Shown piece by piece: positions 36,878 to 47,372 of a DNA stretch of 64,000 nucleotides; the stretch's first letter is position 1; every line of letters starts with the position of its first letter. Source of the DNA: Nymphaea colorata (taxonomy: Eukaryota > Streptophyta > Magnoliopsida > Nymphaeales > Nymphaeaceae); NCBI RefSeq assembly GCF_008831285.2, contig NW_022204507.1, positions 682,001-746,000 on the forward strand. Reading direction: 5' to 3'. The position numbers and the translations under genes were made by a program. Below the pieces are notes generated by a model that had not been told where the DNA came from, ran no database searches, and saw only the letters and a program-made list of their open reading frames with translations.

Positions 36878-39151
36878 TCAACCTGTTGAGAATGATTTTC
36901 TTGCTTGATTTTTATAGTCCTGTCTTTTTTCTCCAGGGCATTTTTTTGTCCTACGCAAACTCCTATCTGGCTCCCACTTGAAAGCAATGACTGGTAGACT
37001 AGTGCCCTCGTATTTTACAACTTTCATCCCATCATTATCAATCACTATATTAGCAGAACCATGGCTCTTCATTTTCTTCTCCAAGGGGTCTAGGGTGACA
37101 GGACCTGCTGCCTTAGGCTGGCTTTTCATTGTCGCCCTGCTGTCATAGCATAGAGTCGAAACATTCTCTAAAACTACGTTCGCCAACTGCATTATGTATT
37201 CATAAGCTTGATCATTTCTTGTTGTTAGCTTTGCCATATATGTCAGTGTCCTGCACAGATGTTGGTAGCAGAATAGGCTGCGATACTTATGACCATCACA
37301 AGAAGGAATTTTGAGAGAAATCTTCATTAATTCGATCTTAAATTTTTGGTCCATCTACCTATGATGTATCTCTTTGGCAGTTGTTGAATGTTATCTCGAT
37401 CAAGAGTCTTTAGAGCATGGCAACACAAAACACCTTTAAATTCAAATTTCTTACAAGAACATTCCACATCACCTGTTTCAAAGTCGTAGGTCACGAATGC
37501 ATCATTGATCTTAGTTGAATCTCTCTCTCTCTCTCTCTTATCACAAGATATACATGACAACTTGATTGTTGTGTATGTAATCCTATGTCACAACAAGTCA
37601 CTTGAATAACATCTTTCTTAAACCATTCAAATGCATTAGGTGTGTACACAGTTGCAGTTTGGTCAAATATATTCATACCTAGACTTTGAGGCTGACATAC
37701 AAATGCTTTCACGTCTGCTTCAAGCTCATAGTTCCTAAGACCATCCAAAAATCTATCGTAATGTTTCATGAATAGAGATATTTTTAAGCCAAGAGTGCAA
37801 TTCCCTTTTCAGTGCATTGTGCATGCTCTCTACTCTCTGTGTACTTATCAGGCCTACATAGAAGCATTGTCTTCTATATACCAATGCCCACTTTTAGTTG
37901 TTTTTATATAAAAGCCACATATTTTTTTGTAGGTTATATATTTGAATCATTTTTGTCCACATACATTGGAACGTCTGACCATCTTCACCACTTAAGGATT
38001 CAATTTTGCAAAACTCTTCTTAAAGCCAATTTTCTGATTTATTACATGCCCTATGTTCTTCGCTGCATTGTGGAGAAGCACAAACGGTGATGTCAATGAT
38101 TCCCATTTATGGTCTTGGTGAACACCTTGAACACCACTCAAATGTCTCAGTAGTATGATCAAAGCAGAATGCACCGCCAAAAAATGTAACTTTCGAGTGA
38201 TGGTTCACCTCCACAAACTGAGAAAATTGTCACCCATGGGTATTGACCTTTATGGTTGTGTCAAAAATCAGCACATTACTAAAGCATCCATAATCTAACC
38301 TAGACAACAAATCTGCCCAGAAGACATTTGTAGCATACCATCCTCGTCCAACTGAATGGCATTGTAGAAACTTGGGTCTTTACTTAATCTTTTCTAAATG
38401 AATTTGACCAAGCCAAAACTGCTCCTCCTTTCATTGATTATGTTTTCTTTCTCCTCAAGTGGTTTCTATGATCTATATTGAAAAATTTTCATGACTACCT
38501 TCTACTTTAATAAACAGGTTATATGCCTTTTTTGGCAATATACTTATGCCATTAGTAAGCTCATTTATTTTAGCATGTGACAATGACAATTTGCAATGCG
38601 ACCTCAACATGCGGCTTATGCAAGTGCCAATGGATGGTTGTGTTCAATTGTCATTGCACAAATATAATAATTTTCATTTGGACGCCTTCCCAACTCCAAA
38701 TTGGCAGCACAATTGTACCTTGTATCAATCCTATGCTTGCTTAAACATGTCACTCATCTCTTCAATTCTTGTTTTGAATAAACATATGACCTTCGCACAA
38801 CCACGCCCTATGCATTTCTCTCCATCCTACCATTCCTTACATTGAACCCATGGCAAAAAGCATAACAATTGTATGTTGCATCCTCCATTCTTATAGGAAC
38901 ACACTCTTTGAGATTTTGAGATTTTTCATCTCAAACTTCATTCTTATAGTAGGAAAATCCAATCCTATAGCAGGACCATGTTTTTCGGCATCCTCCATCT
39001 CGAACTGTATTCCTACAGAAGGAGCACATTCTTCAGGATACTTCATTTCCTTGCAAAGGGACTCAAGCTCTTGTTCGTCGCCATTTAATAATGTAGATAT
39101 TTCATACATTGTGCCATCTTTAATGCATAAAGTCCATTGATCAAATAACAT
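36878..39151 (-). pseudogene. FAR1-like MULE transposase remnant
   Basis: Read on minus. 39151-38890 has an acidic N-terminus with repeated FEMED phrases (SVGIQFEMEDAEKHG). 38870-38540 is the FAR1 DNA-binding domain (NCYAFCHGFNVRNGRMERNA, LELGRRPNENYYICAM, IEHNHPLALA). 38370-38080 is the MULE transposase core (FWADLLSRLDYGCFSNVLIF, then DTTIKVNTHG and TTETFEWC). 37769-37570 is the helical region (MKHYDRFLDGLRNYELEADV). 37480-37370 holds the SWIM zinc finger VECSCKKFEFKGVLCCHAL followed by KRYIIGRWTK. The C-terminal tail is at 37354-36878. Stops and frameshifts separate the pieces. A CT repeat at 37516-37540 adds an Arg-Glu run. FAR1/FHY3 transcription factors descend from such transposases; the breaks and repeat-rich setting favour a dead transposon over a host FAR1 gene. 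Confidence 0.8.
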
Positions 39152-40240
39152 TTTAACATTTTCTCATGAATTATTTATTTCACCCATAAATACCTTCCAC
39201 CAAATAACATTCAATATTATCTCACCATAAACGAACCTCATCTTATGTCATTTAATTAACGCTATCCCTTGTAGAAGGAGACCGAGTTACGTATTATCAC
39301 TTTCTCTCTTTACCATTCCTAACCTTCTTGGTAGGCTGGTTGTTATCTCGTTACTTCATAACTATTCCTTTCGTTTCATGATCACATTATCTCATCTTCA
39401 TTTACTTGTCACCTACTTTGTACACTTATCTTCTCTCATTCTGTCAATCAATAACTGTCAATCGATAACGCGAAAAATGGTTATGAAATAATGAGATAAA
39501 CTGAAATACATAAACTTATTGCCTTAAGTCATTATCTCACGCATTCATTATGCCACAATTTCATTTATCTCAAGCAAATATCTTAAACCCGTTACATCAT
39601 AACATTATCTACCAAATGAACTAGGATGCACTCATTATTTCATCTGTAACATTATCTATTACATGAACTGGGATGCACTTGTTACTTGCTGTATCAACAT
39701 TTTCTTTCTTTTTCAGGTCTGCCATCACCTTCACCTTCAGCTCCTTAAGAAGTGCTCATTTGATTCTTCGAATGTCCAACTGTTGGAAAAAAGCCTGCAG
39801 AAGTGATTGCCTTTCTTATTTAACGTCCACGAACAAAAAACCGCAACGACATTGTTGTGAACTCATCGTCCTTTCCTTCTATTGTCATTCCCACCATTTT
39901 TGCTTCAAAGCCAAACTTTCTTCACTGGCAACCACTCCACTCCTTTCCTTCAGCAGGAACTTCTCTCTTTTATTTTTCTTTTTTCTGACCATTTTCCTTC
40001 CTTTGCGTGAAATAATGCATGTGATGTGAAGGAACACTGGTTAAGTGTGTATGCTACCTCTGTGCAAGCACAAAAGGTCATTACGAGAACTTTACATGTA
40101 CATAGTACGGTCTACCCTATAAAGACATTCAATTGAATATAGACATAAACATTTTCATTTACTAAGATTAATACTGAAACTTTACATATACATAGTAGGT
40201 GGAGACTTTACATATACATAGTAGGGTCCACCCCAGTGTA
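39152..40240. other. Right flank of accessory block
   Basis: 39160-39670 again contains TTATCTCA-type phrases like those at 25.2 kb and 35-36.6 kb, including a direct match CTTATCTCAAGCA. At 40086-40228 a phrase ACTTTACATATACATAGTA occurs three times. No gene is seen; the 118-codon + frame at 39673-40029 has no domain. No clear inverted terminal repeat or target duplication was found for the block. Confidence 0.4.
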
Positions 40241-40900
40241 TGCTCGTTGCGTACGCCGCCGGGGTGGTGCACATAACTCGGCCTTTGAAGTGGGCCTAAA
40301 CCAACTTTGTCCTACTAGGAAAAAAAGAGGGGTTGGTGCAGTTAAAGGGGAGTCTAATAAAACAAAGGTGGTGGGTCCCACTGAAATGAAGAGAATGAGA
40401 GTGCAGTTTGGGTATGAAGGGTTTCACGTTCGGGCACTTTTTCTACTTCATTAAAATGAATGCGTGTAAGGTGCACCTCCATTGAGATGCGAGAAAGCAA
40501 ACTGGTGAAGGAATCCTCTTTGTTCTTGCTTGAGCAACTCAGCCCCCACCTAATGGCTTTTGGTCCTGCTAAGAAGAAGGAATTGTTAGTGAAATGACTT
40601 GGTGCTATGCGGTTAAATGTTGAGGTGCTACATAGATACAAGGTACAGACACACCCACTTCTCTTAGGCAGTTTATGAAGTGTGACCAGGTCCAGCAGCT
40701 TAAAGGTGTATGGAGTCTTGTGGATGGCCAAACTTGGCACCTAAGTAGTGGCTCATGTGGCACCCTTGTTGAAGTGGCTTCTTGGGTCACACAAGTTTCC
40801 AAACTCCCAGAGGTTGACAAAAAGAGGTGACACTTTCCAAATCCGCATACCACACCTTACCTGAATCTCCAGATCCAACTTAACCCATATCCAAACCCAC
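40241..40900. other. Unassigned leader of second gypsy remnant
   Basis: No domain in any frame. It precedes the Gag remnant and may be its leader, but there is no recognisable LTR or primer-binding site. Confidence 0.35.
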
Positions 40901-42330
40901 ATATCCCTCAAACCAAAAACCCAAACCACACCCAACTTCAGATGTTGATTCTCCATCTTCCACCACAACTAGCAGTAGCACCAGTTCCTAATGCCCTGCA
41001 GGTCACTCATAAACCACCTATGCCAGTTCCTTTTCCACGAGATCAACAAAGCCAGCCTTCAGGCACACAGTACAATAGGCACATAGGTACGACACGAGCG
41101 AGCACTTCAGGAACACCCACCAGTCCAGACAAAGGGCCAACACTCATAGTAGCACACTGATTGAGACAAGGATTACCAGAGTTCAAGTGTTTAGATGATG
41201 AGGCTTTCTGGCACGAACAGCCCACAGGACTTGTTGTGACCTTCATTGTTCATTGACAAATCCAATGTAAAGACTTTCTTTGATTGGACCTATGCTACGC
41301 AGTTTGGCTTCGACTATCACAATGTTCCAGAGCATCGACAGCTTCCCTTAGCCTCCACTAGTCTTTAGAGACTCGCACAGACGTGGTGGATCAAGTTGCA
41401 CAAGTTGATGACATGACAGAAACATGGCATGATTTGCACATGGACTGAGAAGCACTAGTTGATGCGGACAAAGTTTGTTCTTACAGACTTTGCCATGAGA
41501 GCGTACTAAGAGTACCTCAAGCTTTGTCAGAGGTCTAGGATAGTGGCAAAGTACACTGCCGTGCTCCATTGCATGTAACTGCATGTTTAGATTGGGGACA
41601 CCAAGAGTCAACAAGTCACTGGCCATATTTCGGTATTCGCTCCTCTATTTTGATGCCTTCAATTGCCTTACATAGAGACAACAGATAAAACCAGTAGTTA
41701 GCCATAAACGTAGAGGAGTCTTTGAAGGAGATTTGGATGTTTAAGTAGGTTTCAATCACTTCTAGTCGAGTTCTTCAACTGGGGAAGCAAAGTTGGAAGA
41801 CTCTAGCTTGAAGCCCAAGTCTAAACATGTGCCCCTCAATAATTAGAAGGAACTTGCATTTAATACTCGATCCAAATCCCGTAGCGTTGACACCTGTGTC
41901 CGTCGCAGAATTAGGTCACATTTAGTCAAAGTATCCTAATGTAGTCAGGAGAATTGCTATCATGAACACATAAATCAAGCTTTAATTAAGTATGAGGATG
42001 CTCAAAGTGAGTCAGAGACTGACTCCAACACTGGTGAGGAGGTTGCCATGTTTAACAGAGATGACATTTATAACCTGTTACATGTGCATCATGTTTTAGC
42101 AACCCCGAGAAGTCTGCCAAACCACAAGTGGTTGGGAAACTTTTTTTTGGGACAAAGTGTCACTATGGACGGTATATGTTTACAATGTCATTTCATATGG
42201 GGCATCTTGTAAGAATATGGTTTCTCTGAATATTGTTGAAAAATTGAATTTAAAGACAGAGCAGTTACCCCACCCCTACAGTGAGCTCAAACGGGTCATA
42301 TGCCAGGTAGAGCATCGATAACACCCAGCC
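40901..42330 (+). pseudogene. Gypsy Gag/protease remnant (second element)
   Basis: On + a Pro/Gln-rich Gag leader (MLILHLPPQLAVAPVPNALQ) is followed by the Gag core in broken frames: DKSNVKTFFDWTYATQFGF and AQTWWIKLHKLM near 41260-41410. Near 42120-42290 a protease trace reads SLNIVEKLNLKTEQLPHPY, equivalent to the 'VS..LVEKLGLKTEKHPxPY' stretch behind the retropepsin active site. The Asp-Ser/Thr-Gly itself is not recognisable. No RT or integrase follows, so the element is truncated. It is independent of the minus-strand element at 1388-12565: opposite strand and a different protease subtype. Confidence 0.65.
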
Positions 42331-43430
42331 TACAACAAGATACTCGTACATGTACTGCATCTCTAGCAGCCGACTCTATTTCAGGCCTACCCCCACAAGC
42401 CAATGTTCGTCTGTGTGCATGCTTGAGGCAAGCCAAGGGGCAACGAGTGCATGGTACATCACCAATAGTGCATCATTCTCTCATTCATCAGGAGTCGAAC
42501 GTTTCAACCCGACGAGACTGACAGAGAACTATTTACATCTAATGGATTTGGTTTTTGGATCCGAGGTCCATTTGTTTGGCAATTACCCAATTTAAGGGCA
42601 CGAATAGTTGATTTGAGATTAGTTGATGATGAAGTAAATCCTTAATTTCCTTATTTTAGTTATTTTCTTTGTTCTAGTCAATTTTACTTTGTTTTTCACA
42701 TTTGTTCTTTGTTCAATTGTTTAGTTGCATTCTTCCACATGGTTAAAGCAAAAGAATTCTTATCATTGTGTCAAACACAAAACATGTAAACGCTATACAA
42801 AAAAATGTAGCACAAGACACGACAACATGAAGAATGAGGACATAGATACTCTAAAACATAATAAATTCCAAATCTATAAAGCGGACACATTGCAATAAAA
42901 GCCAAGAAATAGCATATACTAAGTAGAAATTTCATTTCAAAACACAAACGTATATACCTTGTGAATTATCAACCCAAATTAATCAGTCAATTTAGATTTC
43001 ACATTTGCTTTCTCTCTCTCCCTCAGCACACACACACACATATAGATCCCAAACTACTAGATCAGGGACAAAACCCAGGCCATTCAAACACTTTTTTGCA
43101 TACAAAAAAGTATGATCTAATCATAAGGATATGATCTTAAGGTCATTTTGATGAGAATAATATATTAATTTAGTCATTTTCAAGTATAATATGTTTTTAT
43201 AATTGTAAAAAAATGGATGGCCCTGATGACATCAAATTTTTAATAGTGGAAAAACAATTTTAAAAAAATAGCTTGAATGAAGATATATTTTATGTTCAAA
43301 ATCATAATATTTATAAACACATTAGAATGTTCACATGTTGATTTATTGATTTATTTTAGCAAAAAAATAAAAAAAGAGGTCTGGTTTTTTGTCTCTGATA
43401 TAAGTGGTCTAGAATATACTACTTTTTTAT
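42331..43430. other. Intergenic stretch
   Basis: Nothing recognised apart from the tail of the gypsy remnant. AT-rich, with short poly-A and CT/CA runs near 43010-43040. Confidence 0.45.
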
Positions 43431-43431
43431 A

Positions 43432-43453
43432 AACACACACACACACACACACA
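43432..43453. repeat. Microsatellite (CA)n
   Basis: Uninterrupted AC run of about 22 bases. Confidence 0.95.
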
Positions 43454-43617
43454 TTTTTATATAATAATTGAAATTAGCAATGATGATGTAACATTTAGAA
43501 ACTATCGTTAAAAATCTTCGACCAGATAACATTAGCAATGATTATGATGTATTTTTTTAATGATGGTTTCATGGCATTTTTAGCATAGATTTCAAATATT
43601 TAGCCATGCGGCAGCTG

Positions 43618-43618
<1 letters not shown>

Positions 43619-43696
<78 letters not shown>
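43619..43696. repeat. Microsatellite (TA)n, about 78 bp
   Basis: Perfect AT dinucleotide run. It is long enough to be unstable and to form cruciforms. Confidence 0.95.
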
Positions 43697-43698
<2 letters not shown>

Positions 43699-43959
43699 TA
43701 TGTGTTACCATATGTCAGCTAGATGTTGTTGGGTAGCTAAAAATTAAAAATCTGTTACCGAAAACTCTATGAATCATTATTAAAAGCACCATAGGCCGTT
43801 GTATCTTTAATTGAACTAATGTTCATGTGATGGCTGTTTATTAATGACATATTCTTAAATTTTAGCCATCAGACAACATCCATCATATGACAGAATATAT
43901 ATATATGTAGCTACTCTTATATAGTAAATTGGAAAGAAATCATACAAGCCAAGATATCT

Positions 43960-44470
43960 TAATGAAATTAGATGGCTACAAAATGACCAGACTCACTCCC
44001 ATACTGGGTTTGATGGATTCCAGACTGCCCCTTTTCTGTTCATATTTCAGCTTGAAATGACTAGGACCTAAGACAACCAACCACTTAACAATCTTCTTTA
44101 TAAGCAGCTCTTATAGTTTCCTTACAATCTTCAATACAACTAAATTTCTGAAAGTAGGGTATTACAATCTTATACCACTAAAAATGACCCAAATCGCACC
44201 AAGCTCTTAAGGCACATGTGTCAGCACATGTGGGACCTCAAATAAGAGTATTGCACTGGTACTGATACCACTAAAAATCACTAGACCCATACCGGACTCA
44301 GGCCTGGTTGGGTGGATCCCAAACCACCCCAGTAGTTTTAGTGACAATTTGAAAATGTCTGGAAACCAAGACAACCGACCACTTAACAACCTCATTTATA
44401 AGTCTTTGAAGACTTCTCACAATCTTTGATATGAAAATAAACTTCTTAAAGTTAGGCATTATAGATTGAG
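43960..44470. repeat. Diverged direct duplication, about 290-bp offset
   Basis: The segment at about 43990-44180 reappears at about 44280-44465. Shared phrases include AAGACAACC(A/G)ACCACTTAACAA, TTTATAAG, CACAATCTT and TTAAAGTTAGGCATTA-like ends. Similarity is moderate with indels. Confidence 0.65.
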
Positions 44471-44688
44471 ATGAAGTTCAAAAAAGTAAAAAACCAAGCT
44501 ACTTTTCAAGAGATGAAAATGCCCCAAGAAAAAAATCAATTTCCTTAATGGAGATACCTTATCTTCTTTCCAATAGTATTTCTATTCTCTTGAAAATACA
44601 CATGCCTTTCTAGTTTTTTAACAAAATCTTCAGTATTTGATTTCCTTAAAGTTGATGCATGATCATGTAATTCACATCAAATCTCTTT

Positions 44689-44734
<46 letters not shown>
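44689..44734. repeat. Microsatellite (TA)n(GA)n
   Basis: A TA run to about 44710 passes directly into a GA run. Confidence 0.9.
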
Positions 44735-44976
44735 AAGAGTGGGGGGAAGCTAAATTTTCCATGCGCATACCTTGCAATTTCTCTTTTCTTTACATTACTT
44801 GAAACTAAAATCGTAATTTGCTCAAACAGTTCACCAACCAGTTTACACGAACAATCAAGAAAATATTAAAATGCACAAAGATTTTTAAAATTTAGAAAAA
44901 TCCTAATCACCAAACCCCTTAATTTGGAAACCCACAGTTAGGATGTGGGAAAGTCAGCGCCACGGTTTTACCATTG

Positions 44977-44982
44977 CCTATA

Positions 44983-45038
<56 letters not shown>
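44977..45038. repeat. Microsatellite (TA)n upstream of the kinase gene
   Basis: Uninterrupted TA run about 550-610 bp before the start codon of the USP-kinase gene, in its likely promoter. Confidence 0.95.
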
Positions 45039-45040
<2 letters not shown>

Positions 45041-45112
45041 CTACCCATGAAAGATTTGTGTTAGAAGCTCTGATTATTAATAATGAATAAAATAAAAGGT
45101 GATAGAAGGAAA

Positions 45113-45118
45113 CACGTG
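45113..45118 (+). promoter_or_regulatory. G-box CACGTG
   Basis: CACGTGG lies about 475 bp upstream of the kinase start codon and just before the purine-rich leader. G-boxes bind bZIP and bHLH factors and are common in stress- and ABA-responsive promoters. The role here is inferred. Confidence 0.4.
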
Positions 45119-45239
45119 GGCTCCAAAGCCAACTCATTAAAAGCATCACCACAACGGTTTGTGGTTGCATGCAAGACTAGAAACGTTAGGCTGCCTGTCT
45201 TTCCCCACGCCCATCCCGTTAACTACTGTCAACCACGTA

Positions 45240-45589
45240 TAGCCTGTGAGAGAGGGAAGGGAGACCCAGAGTTAGAGAGAGAGAGAGAACGGAGAGACAG
45301 GAGAGAGAAAGAGGGAGGAGACCACCTTTCTTTCTTAGACAAAAAGAAAGAAGAGAAAGAAAAGAGGAGAAGATCAAATATTGAAGGGAGAAACAAGAGA
45401 TTGAAGAGGGAGGGAGGGATTGTGTGCTAGAGAGAAAGAGGCGTAGAGTAGAGGGGGTGTTTGTGAATGCACCCCCAGTGAAAACTCTGCGACTCATTCC
45501 TAGGGAGATATATCTAAAGAGCAAGCAAAAGAACGAACGTTGGGCTGCAGCTCGCTGCTGCGACATTCTAAGAGCGATTCAGGGAAGAG
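45240..45589 (+). other. Probable purine-rich 5' UTR of USP-kinase gene
   Basis: A GA-rich stretch (GAGAGAGAGAACGGAGAGAC and similar) from about 45240 to 45450 leads up to the ATG at 45590. GA-rich leaders are common in plant kinase genes. No transcription start can be fixed. An in-frame TAA at 45569-45571 closes the frame upstream of the ATG. Confidence 0.5.
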
Positions 45590-47307
45590 ATGAGCCAACC
45601 AAGGAAGGGAGATGGTGGGTCGGTGGCCGTGGCCGTGGACAGGGACAAGGGGAGCCAATATGCGGTAAGGTGGGCGGTGGAGCACCTGCTCACCAAGGGC
45701 CAGACCCTCAACGTCGTTCATGTCAAGCCTAAGTCTCAGACAGGCTCCAACCCAAGTAAGATTCCCATCTCTCTCTCTCTCTCTCCCTCCTTCCCTCTCT
45801 CTAGATCTCTCTCTTTCCCTCTCTCTAGATCTCTCTCTTCCAATTAAGACACACAGGTGGATGTATAAGGGCATTTTCAAAAGTATTTTTTTATAAAATA
45901 TTCGGGTTTTCTATTTGCATGTGAATATTATAAGCCAACAAACTAAAATTAATCATTAGGTAACTTTCAAATGTTTTTAACTCCAATCTTCATGTTTTTT
46001 TTTTTCTAAAAATTCGAGCATTGTAACAAAGTTGGGACAATGAGTCTTATCTGAATGTGGTGCAAAGGCCATCTCATCATATCAGATCAACAAATCTAAA
46101 ATAAGTTTCTCCACTAGAAGGTAATCGCAAATAGGATTATCCAAGAATAATCACCTTCTGAAAGCAAACAGTGAAGATTCTCCATCTTTCCTTTCCTTCT
46201 TTATCTTTTCCCCCTTCTTCCTTCCCTGCTGCAATTAGCTCCCCAACGTTTCATCACAATGTTTATTTGTCTAGTAGGATTTGTCAAACTAACATGAAAA
46301 ACGGTCAAAATTAAGATGGATCTTAGATAAAATAGATGTCCTTGTTTACACTGATAAAGCTTGTATCCGTATTATAATAGAGCAACCTAGCTGTTGATTT
46401 TTCTAATATTAACTACAAAAATTGCATCTGTACGATTAGATTTGCAGACTAAAAAGCATGTAATTATAAAAAATTCTGCTAGCGCAATTGGTTATAAATA
46501 TATAAACTGTTGAGGTCAAGGTGATTGCAAACTGAGTCTTCTGGTATATATATGAAAAGAGGTAGCTACATGTGTAGATGCTTATGAACGAATGCATCTA
46601 TCAGATAAATTAATCGTCTCTAGTTGGTAGATCATAGCTTGTTATAGGTAGATAACATGATTTTGATTTAAACTGAAAGTTGTTAAAATCTGCCTGAGTA
46701 AGCCTATTTGAGTTGAATTGCCATACATGCATACAACTTCAATTTTGTTGTTCTAAAAAGTTAAGTTTTACCATTTAATCTGACCTTAGTTTTTTTTTTT
46801 TTAAATTCCTATAATAATCTCTTTTGCCAATTTTTAACAGATTCAGCTGACTCAGTGATTCGGCTGATTTGGTTCAATCCCCGATCTTAAAAAACTGCTT
46901 ACTCCAAGTATTAATCAACCATGCTTGCTTGTTTTCAGTCACTGTTCCTTTTGAGCAAATTTTATTTTCTTGTTGCTGGAAAAAACACAGAACTTGAAAT
47001 TTGTCCAATAAAAAGGTAGCTACAAATTCACACCATAAGCAGATGGCTTTGGCGCTCCTCGTCGTAGGAGTAATTGGTTCAAATTTGGTTCCATTGGTAG
47101 TCCACTTTGGTCGAATTCAGTATCACCCAGGCACCTGACTGTTTATATACCTAGTTGACCCATTCAATATACCAGAATTTTCCAATTACTGAGATTTGGA
47201 CCCAATTAATAGTCAGATCTGACTGTTAATATGCGACAATATCCAATTAATTGTCAGATGAGGATTCAGTTTCAGATATGGGTCCAAGTGCCTATAAATC
47301 TGACCAA

Positions 47308-47372
<65 letters not shown>

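Noticed and set aside
25000-40240. Terminal inverted repeats for the PMD/FAR1 block
   Set aside because: Comparison of both flanks by eye gave only short TTATCTCA-type direct matches, so I did not assign element ends.
45424-45732. Long frame running into exon 1 in another frame as an upstream ORF
   Set aside because: It has no ATG at its start (begins with GTG) and overlaps the true start in a different frame.
45219-45880. Open frames on both strands across the kinase leader and exon 1
   Set aside because: GA/CT-rich by-products of the 5' leader and intron-1 repeats; exon 1 is fixed by splice phase and USP motifs.
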